From contig ATWA01000002.1 of assembly GCA_000421005.1 (NCBI GenBank), forward strand, positions 1-64,000: a stretch of 64,000 bases of DNA. Direction: 5' to 3'. Under the pieces are notes generated by a model. It worked only from the letters and a program-made list of their open reading frames with translations. It ran no database searches and was not told the DNA's origin. The stretch comes from Clostridiales bacterium NK3B98. GTDB taxonomy: Bacteria > Bacillota > Clostridia > Oscillospirales > Oscillospiraceae. A program made the position numbers and the translations under genes. This document shows, one piece after another, positions 33,713-44,522 of the stretch (its first letter is position 1; the number at the start of each line of letters is the position of its first letter).

Positions 33713-34294
33713 ATGAGTTTAGTACCTTATGTAGTAGAGCAGACCAGCCGCGGCGAGCGCAGCTATGACATCTTCTCCCGTCTGCTCAACGACCGGATCA
33801 TCTTCCTCTCTGAGGAGGTCAACGACGTAACCGCCTCTTTGGTGGTTGCCCAGCTGCTCTATCTAGAGGCGCAGGACCCGGACAAGGACATTCAGTTCTA
33901 CATTAACAGCCCCGGCGGCAGCGTCACCGCAGGCATGGCCATCTATGACACCATGCAGTATATCAAGTGCGACGTGTCTACCATCTGCATCGGCATGGCC
34001 GCCAGTATGGGCGCTTTCCTGCTCTCCAGCGGCACCAAGGGCAAGCGTATCGCCCTGCCCAACGCCGAAATCATGATCCACCAGCCTTCCGCCGGAACTC
34101 AGGGCAAGGTCACGGATATGGAGATTGACGTGGAGCATGTGCTTCGCATCAAGCGCCACCTGAACGAACTGCTGGCACAGAATACCGGCAAGGACGTGGA
34201 GCAGGTGAAGAATGACACCGAGCGGGATCACTGGATGAGCGCCGAGGAGGCCAAAGAGTACGGCATTATCGACCAGATCATCCGTACCCGCTGA
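33713..34294 (+). CDS. clpP: ATP-dependent Clp protease proteolytic subunit
   Basis: Barrel protease subunit. Catalytic triad S98 (GMAASMGAF), H123 (MIHQP) and D172 (ERDHW), in the usual positions. 193 aa. The N terminus is [25 protein letters not shown] as in other firmicute ClpP. SD AAGGAG before the ATG. clpX follows 36 bases later. Confidence 0.97.
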   Translation: MSLVPYVVEQTSRGERSYDIFSRLLNDRIIFLSEEVNDVTASLVVAQLLYLEAQDPDKDIQFYINSPGGSVTAGMAIYDTMQYIKCDVSTICIGMAASMGAFLLSSGTKGKRIALPNAEIMIHQPSAGTQGKVTDMEIDVEHVLRIKRHLNELLAQNTGKDVEQVKNDTERDHWMSAEEAKEYGIIDQIIRTR

Positions 34295-34330
34295 GTATGA
34301 GCAATAACCAACAACAGGGGAGGTATGGCT

Positions 34331-35665
<1,335 letters not shown>

Positions 35666-35745
35666 CAGAAACAGACCTGCTCTGGCCGCAGGGTCGCCTT
35701 TCCGGACGGCCTTACGGCCAGATTCTATTATCATGGAGGATTGCC

Positions 35746-38166
35746 ATGAGTGAAGATAAAATTGTAATCGAAGAGGGAAGAGTGCTTCCGGCCATCGCCC
35801 TGCGGGGACTGACCGTGTTCCCCAATATGATGGTGCACTTTGACGTAGCCCGGGAGATTTCCATGAAGGCGCTGGAATACGCCATGGATCAGGGGGAGGA
35901 GATTTTCCTCATCACCCAAAAGCAATTGGGCGTAGAACAGCCGGGACGGGATGACCTGTGGGATATGGGTACCGTCTGCTCGGTGCGCCAGCTGCTCCGT
36001 CTGCCCGACAACAACGTCCGGGTGATGATGGAGGGTCACTACCGGGCCAGACTGCTGGAGCTGAACCAGACCCGCCCCTACCTCACCGCCACGGTACGCA
36101 CAGTAGATCAGATTTCCGTCAATGGTGCGGATTCTCCCCGGGCGGAGGCGGTGATTCGCCAGACCTACGACCTGTTTGGCCGTTATGGGGAGATGTCTGA
36201 CCGGTTCTCTCCTGAGCTGATTCTCCATGTCTTTACCAACCGGGATGCGGGGTACATTGCGGACTATATCGCCCAGAACATCCCCATCCGCACCGAGGAC
36301 AAGCAGACGGTGCTGGAAGAGCTGCATCCGGTGCGCCGTCTGGAAAAAATGAACCGGATTCTCGCCCGGGAGCTTCAGGTGCTGACCATGGCACAGGATC
36401 TGGACGGCAAAATCCGGGATCACATGAATCAGGCACAGCGGGAGTATTACCTGCGGGAGCAGATGAAGGTGATCCAGAGCGAGCTGGGCGAGGGCGGAGA
36501 CGACGAAATCGAAGAATACCGCCAGAAAATCCAGAAGGCAAAACTCCCCTCCGAGGTACAGGAAAAGCTGGAAAAGGAGCTGCGCCGTCTGGAAAAACAG
36601 CCCTTTGGTTCTGCGGAGGCAGCGGTGAGCCGGAACTATCTGGATGTGTGTCTGGAACTGCCGTGGACAAAAAAGACCAAGGAGCGGCTGAACGTAGAGG
36701 CAGCCCGAAAGATTCTGGACGCTGACCACTACGGGCTCACCAAGGTGAAGGAGCGGATTCTGGAGTTTCTCGCCGTCAAGCAGCTTGCCCCTCAGCTCCG
36801 GGGACAGATTCTCTGTCTCTACGGCCCTCCCGGTGTGGGTAAAACCTCAATAGCCGCCTCTATCGCCCGTGCCACCAACCGGAAAATGGCAAGGGTGTCG
36901 CTGGGCGGTATCCATGACGAGGCGGAAATCCGGGGTCACCGGAAGACCTATATCGGCGCTATGCCGGGCCGGATTATTACCGCCATCTCCCGTGCCGGAA
37001 CCGCCAATCCGTTGATTCTGCTGGACGAGATTGACAAGCTGGGAGCAGACCAGCGCTCCGACCCGGCTTCCGCCCTGTTGGAGGTGCTGGACAGCGAACA
37101 GAACAGCACCTTCCGGGATCATTTTCTGGAGCTGCCCTTTGACCTGTCCGATGTGATGTTTATTACCACTGCCAACGACCTGTCCACCGTGCCCCGCCCG
37201 CTGCTGGACCGGATGGAGGTCATTGAGCTGTCCAGCTACACCGACGAGGAAAAGGTGCAGATTGCCAAGCGCCACCTGCTGCCCCGGCAGCTCAAGCGCC
37301 ACGGTTTGAAAGCCAGCCAGCTTCGCATCTCTGACAGCGTGCTGCGGGAGATCATCAACGGCTACACCCGGGAATCCGGCGTGCGTCTGCTGGAACGTCA
37401 GCTGGGCAAGCTGTGCCGCAAAGCGGCTATGACGCTGGTCAGCGACGAGGAGGTCAAACGGGTCACTGTGACGGTGGACGCGCTGGAGGATCTGCTGGGC
37501 GTGCGCCGCTACCATCCGGAAAAGCTGTCCCGCACCGCTCTGGTGGGGGTGGTCAACGGCCTTGCATGGACGCAGGTGGGAGGCGAGCTGCTGGAGGTGG
37601 AGGTCAACGTGATGCCGGGCAGCGGCAAGATTGAACCCACCGGCAATCTGGGCAAGGTGATGGAGGAATCCTGCCATGCTGCCGTGTCCTATATCCGCGC
37701 CCACGCCCAACAGCTGGGGGTTGACCCGGAGTTCTATAAGAACCGGGATATCCACATCCATTTCCCCGAAGCTGCTACCCCCAAGGACGGCCCCTCCGCC
37801 GGCATTGCCATCACTACCGCCATTGTCTCCGCCCTGACTGGGGCTAAGGTGCGCTGCGGCATCGCCATGACCGGAGAGGTGACCCTGCGGGGTCGTGTGC
37901 TGGCCATCGGCGGCTTGAAGGAAAAAACCATGGCAGCCTTCCGCAACGGGATTCACACCGTTATCATCCCGGCGGAAAACGAGCCCGACCTGAAGGAGAT
38001 CGACCAGACTGTCCGGGCAGGACTGCGGTTTGTCCCTGTGGAGCAGGCGGATCAGGTGCTTGCTGAGGCGCTGGACTATTCTGAGAGCGAAATCAAGCCC
38101 CAGTGGGGCGCAGATATGGCAGGCATGGGAACCGCCCTGCCTCAGGGCAGCGCCCTTCGTCAGTGA
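35746..38166 (+). CDS. lon: ATP-dependent protease Lon (LonA type)
   Basis: Soluble LonA: N-terminal substrate domain (about 10-210), coiled region, AAA+ domain with Walker A GPPGVGKT (360-367), and C-terminal protease domain with the Ser-Lys dyad S684 (KDGPSAG) and K727 (GGLKEK), the normal 43-residue spacing. 806 aa. GGAGG 6-7 bases before the ATG. Follows clpX after 80 bases and ends 8 bases before engB. Confidence 0.97.
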   Translation: MSEDKIVIEEGRVLPAIALRGLTVFPNMMVHFDVAREISMKALEYAMDQGEEIFLITQKQLGVEQPGRDDLWDMGTVCSVRQLLRLPDNNVRVMMEGHYRARLLELNQTRPYLTATVRTVDQISVNGADSPRAEAVIRQTYDLFGRYGEMSDRFSPELILHVFTNRDAGYIADYIAQNIPIRTEDKQTVLEELHPVRRLEKMNRILARELQVLTMAQDLDGKIRDHMNQAQREYYLREQMKVIQSELGEGGDDEIEEYRQKIQKAKLPSEVQEKLEKELRRLEKQPFGSAEAAVSRNYLDVCLELPWTKKTKERLNVEAARKILDADHYGLTKVKERILEFLAVKQLAPQLRGQILCLYGPPGVGKTSIAASIARATNRKMARVSLGGIHDEAEIRGHRKTYIGAMPGRIITAISRAGTANPLILLDEIDKLGADQRSDPASALLEVLDSEQNSTFRDHFLELPFDLSDVMFITTANDLSTVPRPLLDRMEVIELSSYTDEEKVQIAKRHLLPRQLKRHGLKASQLRISDSVLREIINGYTRESGVRLLERQLGKLCRKAAMTLVSDEEVKRVTVTVDALEDLLGVRRYHPEKLSRTALVGVVNGLAWTQVGGELLEVEVNVMPGSGKIEPTGNLGKVMEESCHAAVSYIRAHAQQLGVDPEFYKNRDIHIHFPEAATPKDGPSAGIAITTAIVSALTGAKVRCGIAMTGEVTLRGRVLAIGGLKEKTMAAFRNGIHTVIIPAENEPDLKEIDQTVRAGLRFVPVEQADQVLAEALDYSESEIKPQWGADMAGMGTALPQGSALRQ

Positions 38167-38174
38167 GGTATGAG

Positions 38175-38750
38175 ATGAACTACAATCAAGCAGAGTTTTG
38201 CATCGGGGCCATGAAAAGCGGCGACTTTATCCGGGACGGACTGCCCCAGCTGGCTTTTGCGGGACGTTCCAATGTGGGCAAGAGCTCGGTCATCAACTGC
38301 CTGCTCAACCGGAAGAACTTTGCCCGGGTGGGCAGCGCCCCCGGCAAAACCAGTCAGGTGAACTTCTTCCGCATCGGCGGTGCGCTGTATCTGGTAGACC
38401 TGCCGGGCTACGGCTACGCCAAGGTGTCCAAACAGGAGCGGGAGCGCTGGGGACGGCTGATGGAGGCTTACTTCGCCTCCGGACTGATTACCACCGGTGT
38501 CCACATCGTAGACGCCCGCCACAAGCCCACAGCGGACGACGTGACCATGATAAACTGGTTCAAGTCCACCAACTGCCCGGTGATTGTGGTGGCAAACAAG
38601 CTGGACAAGTGTAAAAAGAGCGAGATTGAACCCAATCTGTTGCGCATCCGGGAGACATTGGAGCTTGCCGAGGACACGGTGCTGCTGCCCTTCTCTGCGG
38701 AAAAGGGCACCGGAGTGGAGGAGCTGCGCCGGATGCTCTTTGAAGGATAA
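38175..38750 (+). CDS. engB: ribosome biogenesis GTP-binding protein EngB (YsxC/YihA)
   Basis: GTPase for 50S assembly. G1 GRSNVGKS, G2 region GKTSQVNFF, G3 DLPGYG, G4 NKLDK. 191 aa. The ATG at 38175 fits the family N terminus; the frame runs further upstream into lon but lacks an SD. The lon-engB order is conserved in Firmicutes. Confidence 0.95.
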   Translation: MNYNQAEFCIGAMKSGDFIRDGLPQLAFAGRSNVGKSSVINCLLNRKNFARVGSAPGKTSQVNFFRIGGALYLVDLPGYGYAKVSKQERERWGRLMEAYFASGLITTGVHIVDARHKPTADDVTMINWFKSTNCPVIVVANKLDKCKKSEIEPNLLRIRETLELAEDTVLLPFSAEKGTGVEELRRMLFEG

Positions 38751-38809
38751 AAACAAAACCGGACCATCCCGACTTGCGCGGGAGACAGCAGATAAAGGAG
38801 GAACGGACG

Positions 38810-40810
38810 ATGTACCGTATTATCCAGTTAAATCCCCAGCTTGCCCCCTTTACCGGGGATATTGACCTGCGTATGGCCTGCTATCACAGCACCCGGGGCA
38901 GGCTGCTTTCCGGGGGCGGCACTCTTTACGATTTTGCCAACGCCCACGCCTACTACGGCATTTTCCACGGAGAAAACTGCTGGATCTACCGGGAATGGGC
39001 ACCCGGAGCAAAGCAGCTCTGGCTCACTGGCGACTTCAACAACTGGGAGATGCCTGGCGTTGCCATGACCCGTCTGGAGCGGGGCAACTGGGAGCTGGTG
39101 CTGGAAGGGGAGGACGCTCTCTTTGAGGGCTGCCGTGTACGTACGGTGGTGGAGGAAGCGGACGGCAACCGCAGCGAGCATATCCCCGCCTACATCCGCC
39201 GGGCTGTCCGTGACGATGAGAATATGCAGTGGAACGGTCAGGTGGTGGACACCCGCAAAACCTTCCACTGGACGGATGCCAACTTCCGCCCCGAGCGGGA
39301 GATGTACATTTACGAGGCGCATGTGGGCATGGCGCAGGAAGAACCCAGAATCGGCACCTATACCGAGTTTGCCGACAAAACCCTGCCCCGGATCAAGCAG
39401 GCTGGCTATAACACCATTCAGCTCATGGCTATCATGCAGCACCCCTACTATGGCAGCTTTGGCTATCAGGTATCCAGCTTCTTTGCCGCTTCCAGCTGGT
39501 TTGGTCAGCCGGAGGAGCTGAAGTATCTGGTCAACAAGGCCCACGGAATGGGTCTGCGGGTGCTGCTGGATGTGGTGCATTCCCACGCTGCCCCCAATAC
39601 CGTGGAGGGCCTGAACCGCTTTGACGGCACAGACTACCAGTATTTCCACCGGAGCCCGCGGGGCGACCACCCCGCATGGGGCACCAAGTGCTTTAACTAC
39701 GGCAAGGACGAGGTCATCCACTTCCTGCTGTCCAACCTGAAATTCTGGCTGGAGGAATACCACTTCGACGGCTTCCGGTTCGACGGCGTCACCTCCATGC
39801 TCTACCATGACCATGCTCTTGGCACCGACTTCAACGACAACCACCGCTACTTCTCCATGAACACCGACGTAGAGGCGGTGACCTATCTCCAACTGGCCAA
39901 TGAGCTGATCCGTCAGGTGAAGCCCTGGGCGGTGACCATTGCGGAGGATATGTCCGGTATGCCGGGCATGTGCCTGCCCATTTCTGACGGCGGCATCGGC
40001 TTTGACTACCGTCTGGGCATGGGGCTGCCGGACATGTGGATTCGCATGGTGAAGGAGCAGCGGGACGAGGATTGGAGCATGGGCAAGATGTGGGGCGAAA
40101 TGTGCCTGCGCCGCCCCGGCGAGGACACGGTGGCCTATGTGGAAAGCCACGATCAGGCGCTGGTAGGGGACAAGACCATGATGTTCCGTCTGGCGGATGC
40201 CGCCATGTATACCGAGATGGAGAAGAACTGCCATACCCCGGTGATTGACCGCGCTGTGGCGCTGCATAAGATGATCCGCCTGTTCACGCTGGGCAGCGGC
40301 GGCGAGAGCTACCTGAACTTTATGGGGAACGAGTTCGGCCACCCGGAGTGGATCGACTTCCCCAGAGACGGTAACGGCTGGAGCTTCCACTATTGCCGCC
40401 GCCAATGGAGCCTTCGGGACAACAGCAGCCTGAAATATCAATGGCTGGGTGAGTTTGACGAGGATATGGTGAAGCTGGCCAAGCGCCGCAGCCTGTTCAG
40501 CCAGCACTTTGGCGATCTGTGCCTCCTTGACGAGGAGCGCAAGCTGATCGCCTTCCAGCGTAAGGGGATGCTGTTTGCCTTCAACTTCCATCCCAGCCAG
40601 TCCTATCCCGACCTGACCATCCCGGTGTACGGGACAGGGGCATATACGGTGGAACTATCCACCGATGATGAGCGCTACGGCGGTCAGAACCGCATTGCTC
40701 ACATGGATTATCCCGTCACCGGCGAGGGTGATGGACGCCACGTTCAGCTCTATCTGCCTGCCCGTACTGCCGTGGTGCTGCGGGAGTGCCGCAGCCGCAA
40801 GGGAAACTGA
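38810..40810 (+). CDS. glgB: 1,4-alpha-glucan branching enzyme, eukaryotic-like type
   Basis: GH13 enzyme introducing alpha-1,6 branches in glycogen. N-terminal CBM48-like domain (REWAPGAKQLWLTGDFNNW), TIM barrel with nucleophile D325 (DGFRFDGVTSM), acid/base E379 (TIAEDMSG) and D448 (ESHD), and C-terminal beta domain. 666 aa. The layout and motifs (for example YHDHALGTDFNDN, FMGNEFGHPEWIDFPR) resemble the plant/animal GH13_8 enzymes more than E. coli GlgB. AAAGGAGG precedes ATG 38810. No other glycogen gene is nearby. Confidence 0.92.
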   Translation: MYRIIQLNPQLAPFTGDIDLRMACYHSTRGRLLSGGGTLYDFANAHAYYGIFHGENCWIYREWAPGAKQLWLTGDFNNWEMPGVAMTRLERGNWELVLEGEDALFEGCRVRTVVEEADGNRSEHIPAYIRRAVRDDENMQWNGQVVDTRKTFHWTDANFRPEREMYIYEAHVGMAQEEPRIGTYTEFADKTLPRIKQAGYNTIQLMAIMQHPYYGSFGYQVSSFFAASSWFGQPEELKYLVNKAHGMGLRVLLDVVHSHAAPNTVEGLNRFDGTDYQYFHRSPRGDHPAWGTKCFNYGKDEVIHFLLSNLKFWLEEYHFDGFRFDGVTSMLYHDHALGTDFNDNHRYFSMNTDVEAVTYLQLANELIRQVKPWAVTIAEDMSGMPGMCLPISDGGIGFDYRLGMGLPDMWIRMVKEQRDEDWSMGKMWGEMCLRRPGEDTVAYVESHDQALVGDKTMMFRLADAAMYTEMEKNCHTPVIDRAVALHKMIRLFTLGSGGESYLNFMGNEFGHPEWIDFPRDGNGWSFHYCRRQWSLRDNSSLKYQWLGEFDEDMVKLAKRRSLFSQHFGDLCLLDEERKLIAFQRKGMLFAFNFHPSQSYPDLTIPVYGTGAYTVELSTDDERYGGQNRIAHMDYPVTGEGDGRHVQLYLPARTAVVLRECRSRKGN

Positions 40811-40822
40811 GGGAGTAACGCT

Positions 40823-41560
40823 ATGGGTATCACATTTTCATGGTCGCACCGCCGCCGGCTCAAGCCGGGGGAGCATCTCTGGTGCAGCGCCATTATTGTT
40901 GCCGCAGGCAGCGCCACCCGAATGGGAGGCATTGACAAGATTATGACCAATCTGGGTGACCGCCCGGTGATCGTCCACTCTGTACAGGCATTTCAACAGT
41001 GTCCGCTGGTAGATGAGATCATTGTGGTCACCCGGGAGGAACTGATGGAGGACATCAACCAGCTTGTCCAGCAATGGAGCTGCACCAAGGTCAGCCGGAT
41101 TGTCCGGGGTGGCAGCAACCGAATGGAGTCTGTCACCATTGGTCTCAGCCGGGTGGATCAAAAGGCCAGATTGGTGGCCATCCACGATGGAGCCAGACCG
41201 CTGGTTTCCCAGAAGGTACTGGAGCAGGTGCTGACCACCGCCGCCGAAACCGCCGCCGCCGCTCCCGCCATTCCGGTGAAGGACACTATCAAACGGGTGG
41301 ACAACCGGGAGCTGATTTTGGAGACAGTGCCCAGAGAGGCTCTACGGGCGGTGCAGACCCCTCAGGTCTTTGACCGGGATCTCATCGCCGCCGCGTTGCA
41401 AAAGGCGAAGGAGGGCGGACAGCCCCTCACCGACGACTGCGCCGCCGTAGAGGCGCTGGGCATGAAAGTGACCCTGACGCCGGGCAGCGAGCGGAACCTG
41501 AAAATCACCACACCGGTAGATCTTGCCATAGGGGAGGCGTTGTTATGTCAACAAGACTGA
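40823..41560 (+). CDS. ispD: 2-C-methyl-D-erythritol 4-phosphate cytidylyltransferase
   Basis: Third step of the MEP pathway: transfers CMP to methylerythritol phosphate. Nucleotide-binding [13 protein letters not shown] follows a 22-residue N-terminal extension (starting [12 protein letters not shown]) that is unusual for the family; [11 protein letters not shown] and HDGARPLV blocks are present. 245 aa. Overlaps ispF by 16 bases. Starts 12 bases after glgB. Confidence 0.94.
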   Translation: MGITFSWSHRRRLKPGEHLWCSAIIVAAGSATRMGGIDKIMTNLGDRPVIVHSVQAFQQCPLVDEIIVVTREELMEDINQLVQQWSCTKVSRIVRGGSNRMESVTIGLSRVDQKARLVAIHDGARPLVSQKVLEQVLTTAAETAAAAPAIPVKDTIKRVDNRELILETVPREALRAVQTPQVFDRDLIAAALQKAKEGGQPLTDDCAAVEALGMKVTLTPGSERNLKITTPVDLAIGEALLCQQD

Positions 41561-42036
41561 GGATTGGCCACGGCTACGATGTCCACCGCCTTACCGAGGG
41601 TCGCCGCCTGATTTTGGGCGGGGTGGATATTCCCTGGGAGCGGGGACTGCTGGGGCACTCTGACGCAGATGTGGTCACCCACGCCATTATGGATGCCCTG
41701 CTGGGGGCTGCTGGACTGTGGGACATCGGTCACGCCTTTCCTGACACCGACCCGGAGCTGAAGGACATTTCCAGCATGATTTTGCTGGAGCGCACCGTGG
41801 AGCTGATTCGGGCGAAGGGCTTTGAGACGGTGAACGTAGATGCCACCATTCTCGCCCAGCAGCCCAAGCTGGCGCCCCATATCCCCCAAATGCGGGAAAA
41901 TATCGCCCGGCGGCTGGGCATTGACCCGGCGCTGGTCAACATCAAAGCCACCACGGAGGAACATCTGGGCTTCACCGGAGCCGGGGAGGGCATGGCCGCC
42001 CATGCCGTGGCGCTGCTGGAAAAAACGACAGACTGA
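41545..42036 (+). CDS. ispF: 2-C-methyl-D-erythritol 2,4-cyclodiphosphate synthase
   Basis: Fifth step of the MEP pathway: cyclises CDP-methylerythritol phosphate with release of CMP. Metal ligands in GHGYDVHRL (D12, H14) and the GHSDADV block; C-terminal [14 protein letters not shown]. 163 aa, normal. Coupled to ispD by overlap. Confidence 0.96.
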   Translation: MSTRLRIGHGYDVHRLTEGRRLILGGVDIPWERGLLGHSDADVVTHAIMDALLGAAGLWDIGHAFPDTDPELKDISSMILLERTVELIRAKGFETVNVDATILAQQPKLAPHIPQMRENIARRLGIDPALVNIKATTEEHLGFTGAGEGMAAHAVALLEKTTD

Positions 42037-42039
42037 GAC

Positions 42040-42117
42040 AAATCACGCTTCTTTTCCCCTGCGCATAGCATGGGTCAGGCGCAGTATCTGCGCATGGAAA
42101 AGGAGCGTGATTTTTTT
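42040..42117 (+). promoter_or_regulatory. long terminator-like hairpin carrying the SD of the DUF3343 gene
   Basis: Bases 42040-42057 pair with 42096-42113 over 18 continuous pairs (one G-U); an inner 6-bp helix CTGCGC/GCGCAG lies at 42059-42064 and 42079-42084; a run of seven T follows (42111-42117). The SD AAGGAG (42100-42105) is in the stem, and the TTG start (42116) uses the end of the T run. Confidence 0.8.
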
Positions 42118-42370
42118 GACCTATTATCTCATTGTATGCCGCTCGCTGACCTTCGCCCAGCGCACAGCGGCTGCTTTGGAGCGGCAGGGGATTCCCGCCC
42201 ACATTCTCCGCACGCCAGCTGTGATCTCCAAGCGGGGATGCAGCCATAGCGTGAAAATCTCCCAACGCCACCTCACTGGGGCGCTGGTGGCATTGAACCG
42301 GGCAGGACTGAGTGCAGGACAGGTCTTTCTCACCGAAGGAGACGGAAGCTATCGGGAGGTATCCCTGTGA
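42116..42370 (+). CDS. DUF3343 family protein
   Basis: 84-aa protein opening TYYLIVCRSLTFAQRTAAALE and continuing with RTPAVISKRGCSHSVKI, the pattern of DUF3343 (putative Se/S-related partner, Cys in the GCSHSV segment). TTG start at 42116 with AAGGAG 10 bases upstream; an in-frame GTG at 42107 would leave only 1 base. The stop overlaps the next start (GTGA). A pairing of DUF3343 with a cysteine-desulfurase-like protein is common in Clostridia. Function inferred only from association. Confidence 0.82.
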   Translation: MTYYLIVCRSLTFAQRTAAALERQGIPAHILRTPAVISKRGCSHSVKISQRHLTGALVALNRAGLSAGQVFLTEGDGSYREVSL

Positions 42371-43494
42371 TCTATCTGGACAGTGCTGCCACTACCCTGC
42401 AAAAGCCCCCGGCTGTCGCCCGTGCCATGGCAAAGGCGGTTTGTCAATTGGCAAGCCCGGGGCGGGGCGGATATCCGGCCTCCATGCAGGCGGCGGAGGT
42501 TGCCTTTCGCTGCCGGGAAAAACTGGCAGAGCTGCTGGATGCTGAGGGGCCGGAGCAGGTCGTTTTTACCTCTTCCGCCACCCATGGCCTGAATATCGCC
42601 ATCCGTTCGCTGGTAAAACCGGGAGCCAGAGTGGTGGTTTCGGGCTATGAGCACAACGCCGTCACCCGGACGCTGGCAGATATTCCCGATGTACAGGTGG
42701 TGCGGGCGGCAGGGGAGCTGTTTGACCCGGAGGGTGACCTTGCCGCGTTTGCCTCTGCCTTGGAGCAGCCTGTAGACGCAGTCATCTGCAACCATGTCTC
42801 CAACGTGTTCGGATATGTGCTGCCTGTAGAGAAAATTGCCGCCCTTTGCAGGGACAGGGGGGTTCCTTTGATTGTAGATGCCAGCCAGTCTGCGGGAATA
42901 CTGGATGTGAAAGCGGGTCAATGGGGAGCGGCCTATGTGGCAATGCCGGGACACAAGGGACTTTACGGTCCACAGGGGACAGGAGTGCTGGTGTGCGGAG
43001 CGAATCAAATGCCTGTTGCCCTTCTCACAGGCGGCACCGGCAGCGCCTCCAGAGAGCAGAATATGCCGGAGGAACTGCCTGACCGGCTGGAAGCCGGTAC
43101 CCATAATATGCCGGGAATTGCGGGGCTTTCGGCAGGGGTTTCCTTTGTGCGCTCAGTGAAGACCAATCGAATTTTGCAGCACGAACGTTCACTTGCGGAG
43201 ATGCTGAAGCTGGGGCTGTCCCGGCTGGACAGAGTGGAGGTCATCGCACCCCCTGCGTCCTGCGGAACCGGGGTGATTTCCTTCCGCATCCGGGGCATGG
43301 ACTGCGAAACAGCTTCGGAGGGACTGGCCAGATGCGGATTCTGCCTGCGTGCCGGGCTCCACTGCGCTCCCTTTGCCCACGAGACAGCGGGGACGCTGGA
43401 CACCGGAACCATCCGAGCCAGCTTCAGCGTATTCAATACCCAGCGAGAAGTGGAACAGCTGGTATATGCAGTTCGTTCCGTTGCGGAAAAATGA
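42367..43494 (+). CDS. cysteine desulfurase family protein (aminotransferase class V)
   Basis: 375-aa PLP enzyme of the TIGR01977 type. PLP lysine K197 in PGHKGLYGPQG, opening IYLDSAATTLQKP, catalytic-type Cys C333 in LRAGLHCAPFAH. Probably removes sulfur or selenium from cysteine or selenocysteine; which is unknown. GTG start at 42367 overlaps the DUF3343 stop, and GGGAGG lies about 7 bases upstream. Not close enough to IscS/SufS to name it. Confidence 0.88.
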   Translation: MIYLDSAATTLQKPPAVARAMAKAVCQLASPGRGGYPASMQAAEVAFRCREKLAELLDAEGPEQVVFTSSATHGLNIAIRSLVKPGARVVVSGYEHNAVTRTLADIPDVQVVRAAGELFDPEGDLAAFASALEQPVDAVICNHVSNVFGYVLPVEKIAALCRDRGVPLIVDASQSAGILDVKAGQWGAAYVAMPGHKGLYGPQGTGVLVCGANQMPVALLTGGTGSASREQNMPEELPDRLEAGTHNMPGIAGLSAGVSFVRSVKTNRILQHERSLAEMLKLGLSRLDRVEVIAPPASCGTGVISFRIRGMDCETASEGLARCGFCLRAGLHCAPFAHETAGTLDTGTIRASFSVFNTQREVEQLVYAVRSVAEK

Positions 43495-43506
43495 TAACTT
43501 ATCCGC

Positions 43507-43535
43507 TTGCCATGTCCGGGTTTTGGTTGTATACT
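43507..43535 (+). promoter_or_regulatory. promoter of cdaA-cdaR
   Basis: -35 TTGCCA (43507-43512), 17-base spacer, -10 TATACT (43530-43535). Confidence 0.78.
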
Positions 43536-43604
43536 AACTCTGTGTTGTTATGTAGACGCCTGCCTGCGGGCATGGCAAGTACCTATTCTTCGGAGTGAAG
43601 CGAT

Positions 43605-44522
43605 ATGCTGCAATTAACCATAGCCGCCCAGCAGGCTTTGCAACTGGGGCTGTTTCAGCGGGCGGCTCGATACATACAGACCATCTCCCTGTCCGACCTG
43701 GTGGACGTGGCCATTATTGCCTATATTATCTACCGTCTCATGCTGTTTATGAGAAACTCTCAGGCAGCGCAGGCGATCAAGGGCATTTTCTTTGTCGTCA
43801 TCCTTCAGGGCCTTTCAGACGTAATGCAGCTTCATGTGCTGAATTTCGTCCTGAAAAGCGTGGTGCAGGTGGGCTTTATTGCTCTGATTGTGGTCTTTCA
43901 GCCTGAAATCCGCCATTTTTTGGGGCAGATGGGCAACAACAACCTGCGTCGGCTGCTGATGAACGATGAGGACACCGGAATCCTCGACCAGACCATCCGT
44001 GAAACCGTGAGCGCCTATCGGCAGATGTCTCAGGACAAGGTTGGCGCACTGACTGTATTTGAGCGCAGCAGCCTGCTCTCAGACCAGATTCGCAACGGAA
44101 ACGCACTGGATGCCGCCGTGTCGGACGAGCTGCTGAAAAACATTTTCTATCCCAAAGCGCCCCTTCATGACGGTGCGGTGATTATCCGGGAAGGCCGGAT
44201 TGTGGCGGCTGGATGTGTGCTGCCCCTATCCGAGAACCCCAATATCAGCCGGGAACTGGGTACCCGCCATCGTGCTGGTCTGGGTATCACCGAGCATACA
44301 GATGCGCTGGTGGTGATCTGCTCGGAGGAGACCGGCTCCATCTCTGTGGCCACCGGGGGCGTGCTCAAGCGCCACCTCGCCCCGGAGACGCTGGAACGCC
44401 TGCTCCGGGCGGAGCTGATTACCGATCTGGAGGAGAAAAAGACCCTGTTCAACAACCTGACCACGAAAAACATCCTGAACTGGATCAAGGGCAGGAAGGA
44501 GGATGATGAGCATGGGGTATAG
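43605..44522 (+). CDS. cdaA: diadenylate cyclase CdaA
   Basis: Makes cyclic di-AMP from two ATP at the membrane. Three N-terminal hydrophobic segments (about residues 28-110) and the DAC domain with D189-G190-A191 and R221-H222-R223. 305 aa. Followed by cdaR with a short overlap; glmM, usually the third gene, is not here. Controls potassium, osmotic and cell-wall balance in Firmicutes. Confidence 0.95.
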   Translation: MLQLTIAAQQALQLGLFQRAARYIQTISLSDLVDVAIIAYIIYRLMLFMRNSQAAQAIKGIFFVVILQGLSDVMQLHVLNFVLKSVVQVGFIALIVVFQPEIRHFLGQMGNNNLRRLLMNDEDTGILDQTIRETVSAYRQMSQDKVGALTVFERSSLLSDQIRNGNALDAAVSDELLKNIFYPKAPLHDGAVIIREGRIVAAGCVLPLSENPNISRELGTRHRAGLGITEHTDALVVICSEETGSISVATGGVLKRHLAPETLERLLRAELITDLEEKKTLFNNLTTKNILNWIKGRKEDDEHGV

